In this document: positions 6,093 to 6,777 of the stretch, piece after piece
How the letters are laid out: each line of letters begins with the position of its first letter
Numbering within the stretch: the stretch's first letter is position 1
From: an uncultured Lachnospiraceae bacterium
GTDB taxonomy: Bacteria > Bacillota > Clostridia > Lachnospirales > Lachnospiraceae
NCBI GenBank assembly: GCA_910585935.1
Contig: CAJUHN010000220.1
Location: 1-6,777 of the forward strand
Reading direction: 5' to 3'
Length of the DNA: 6,777 nt
Notes under the pieces: model-generated
What the model was told of the DNA's origin: nothing
The model's database searches: none
What the model saw: only the letters and a program-made list of their open reading frames with translations
Made by a program: the position numbers and the translations under genes

Positions 6093-6122
6093 TCTCAGTA
6101 TTTTCTGAGTAAAATACTAAGA
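6093..6122 (-). repeat. 12-bp hairpin in the orphan transcript
   Basis: On the minus strand TCTTAGTATTTT pairs with AAAATACTGAGA around the loop ACTCAG. All 12 positions pair, one as a U-G wobble; on the plus strand that position is a C-A mismatch. There is no U-tract after it, so it is not a terminator. Confidence 0.6.
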
Positions 6123-6339
6123 CTTTCAGAAAAGAAGCTTTTTTCTCTATTCAATATATTTATAGTAATAACTTTTCTTTTTTCTCCATATATTCTCTCT
6201 TCGATTTTTATTTTATTATCTTCTTTGGAGTTTTTTATTTTTATTTTTCATTCATCTATTTGAAAGTTATTTGTAGGAATTTGTTATTTTACTATTATAT
6301 ATTGAATTAATTAAGTACTTTTTCTTCCCAAGGGTATCG

Positions 6340-6345
6340 CCTCCT
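6340..6345 (-). promoter_or_regulatory. Ribosome binding site before a very short or broken frame
   Basis: A perfect AGGAGG on the minus strand stands 8 nt before TTG 6331. The frame it opens stops at 6313-6311 after six codons. The quality of the site implies that a protein was, or is, started here: a remnant start codon or a tiny leader peptide. Confidence 0.55.
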
Positions 6346-6408
6346 AACTATTTAAAATCAACTTGTCCTTTTGTTTTATATTTTATTTTCTTTTGTTTTG
6401 TTATCTAT

Positions 6409-6437
6409 AATATAGCATTTTTATTTTAATATGTCAA
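6409..6437 (-). promoter_or_regulatory. Near-consensus promoter with extended -10
   Basis: On the minus strand there is a perfect TTGACA (6437-6432), exactly 17 bp, and TATATT (6414-6409, 5 of 6) preceded by TGC, an extended -10. The predicted start is near 6402. It is the best promoter in the window although no intact gene follows it. Confidence 0.75.
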
Positions 6438-6713
6438 GCATTTTTTTATTTTTATTATAAAAAACTTTTAAATCTCTTTATCACATTATATTATTTTATT
6501 AATTAAATATATTTTTCTAATATTTCAGTTTATTTCAAAATATTTTTTCTAATATAAAAATATTCTCTATCCTTTCATTACTACTTTCCATAGATAATTG
6601 TGAAACTCCGAACATGATAGAAATACTACTCTTGTTGAAAATTCTTTCTACATATCTCCTCCCTTAGATTAATTTATCGTCAACATTCGCTTTTCAAAAG
6701 CAGAACAGCCAAC
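6438..6713. other. AT-rich stretch without a supported gene
   Basis: I see no convincing gene, promoter or RNA here. On the minus strand a purine-rich GGGAGGAG (6663-6656) comes just before ATG 6653, but the next codon is TAG. The frame then stays open for about 26 codons. This may be a second broken gene start, though the spacing is short and chance cannot be excluded. Confidence 0.4.
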
Positions 6714-6777
6714 GAACAGCGAAGGCAAGGAAATATTCCATAAGAAGCCCCTTGGAAGACGTCGGCACTTAGCAAAC
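6714..6777 (+). repeat. Interspersed hairpin repeat, copy 4 (cut by the window end)
   Basis: The left part matches the family: AACAGCGAA, outer arm GGCAAGGAAATATTCCA (6724-6740), then AAGAAGCCCCTTGGAAGACG and GTCGGCACTTAGCAAAC to the last base. The AGACGTC and TTAGCAAAC core matches copy 1, while GAAGCC matches copies 2 and 3. The other arm lies outside the window, so pairing cannot be tested. Confidence 0.85.

Larger units (their letters stand above)
5708..6402 (-). other. Orphan minus-strand transcription unit: decayed gene or structured RNA
   Basis: Between a near-consensus promoter (6409-6437) and an intrinsic terminator (5708-5756) lies about 650 bp with no intact ORF above 70 codons. 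The AGGAGG at 6340-6345 leads into TTG 6331, which stops after six codons (MGRKST). Further down, short protein-like stretches appear in different frames: EERIYGEKRKVITINILNRE around 6210-6150, IRGRVFQDDLVHSLWIIF around 6090-6030, a GTG-started 69-codon frame (6023-5814, no ribosome binding site), and MPSIKKLEDK (5799-5767). This, with the purine-rich minus strand, suits a frameshifted pseudogene. Against that, hairpins at 6093-6122, 5960-6049 and 5881-5896 suit a structured RNA, and wobble pairs in the first two fit the minus strand. I do not recognise a family either way. Confidence 0.5.

Noticed and set aside
6006..6263. 85-codon plus-strand hydrophobic frame
   Set aside because: It lacks a Shine-Dalgarno, and its Phe/Leu/Ile/Ser content is what a pyrimidine-rich AT-rich strand gives. 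The minus strand carries the promoter and terminator.

Overview
The window comes from a low-GC Gram-positive bacterium, most likely a gut-type Clostridia member (Lachnospiraceae-like). This rests on AT-rich DNA, strong AGGAGG-type ribosome binding sites, several TTG starts, sigma-A type promoters, and a LiaF-like / DUF4097-like gene pair. Lineage is inferred from style, not from a marker gene.

Layout. Bases 1-60 are the 3' end of an unrecognised plus-strand gene. A convergent minus-strand gene (300-893) encodes a small multi-span membrane protein with an acidic tail; it has its own promoter (1008-1036) and probably starts at TTG 893. A divergent plus-strand operon follows: a LiaF-like membrane protein (1259-1939) overlaps by 4 bp a membrane-anchored beta-solenoid protein of DUF4097 type (1936-2889). 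Such pairs belong to cell-envelope stress sensing, but no sensor kinase or response regulator is visible here. Converging on this operon is a large minus-strand gene (3418-5478) with N-terminal TPRs, a long Glu/Gln-rich middle and a C-terminal SpoVK/CbxX-like AAA+ domain whose Walker B acidic pair reads Glu-Gln. Its promoter (5603-5631) is close to consensus.

The region 5640-6710 has no convincing intact gene, yet it carries a complete minus-strand transcription signal set. This is a near-consensus promoter with extended -10 (6409-6437), an AGGAGG (6340-6345) before a TTG that reaches a stop after six codons, a 12-bp hairpin, a ~36-bp imperfect hairpin with DnaA-box-like sequences in both arms, and an intrinsic terminator (5708-5756). 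It is either a decayed gene or an undescribed structured RNA.

The most striking content is a family of ~160-bp, GC-richer, hairpin-forming interspersed repeats, seen four times: 132-289 (+), 2924-3084 (-), 3208-3369 (+) and 6714 to the window end (+, cut). The core is conserved. The 18-bp outer stem differs between copies, but in each of the three complete copies the two arms remain perfectly complementary, so base changes and apparently a length change are compensated. Wobble pairs in the apical stem point to one strand as the RNA strand. The three complete copies lie in the spaces between convergent gene ends.
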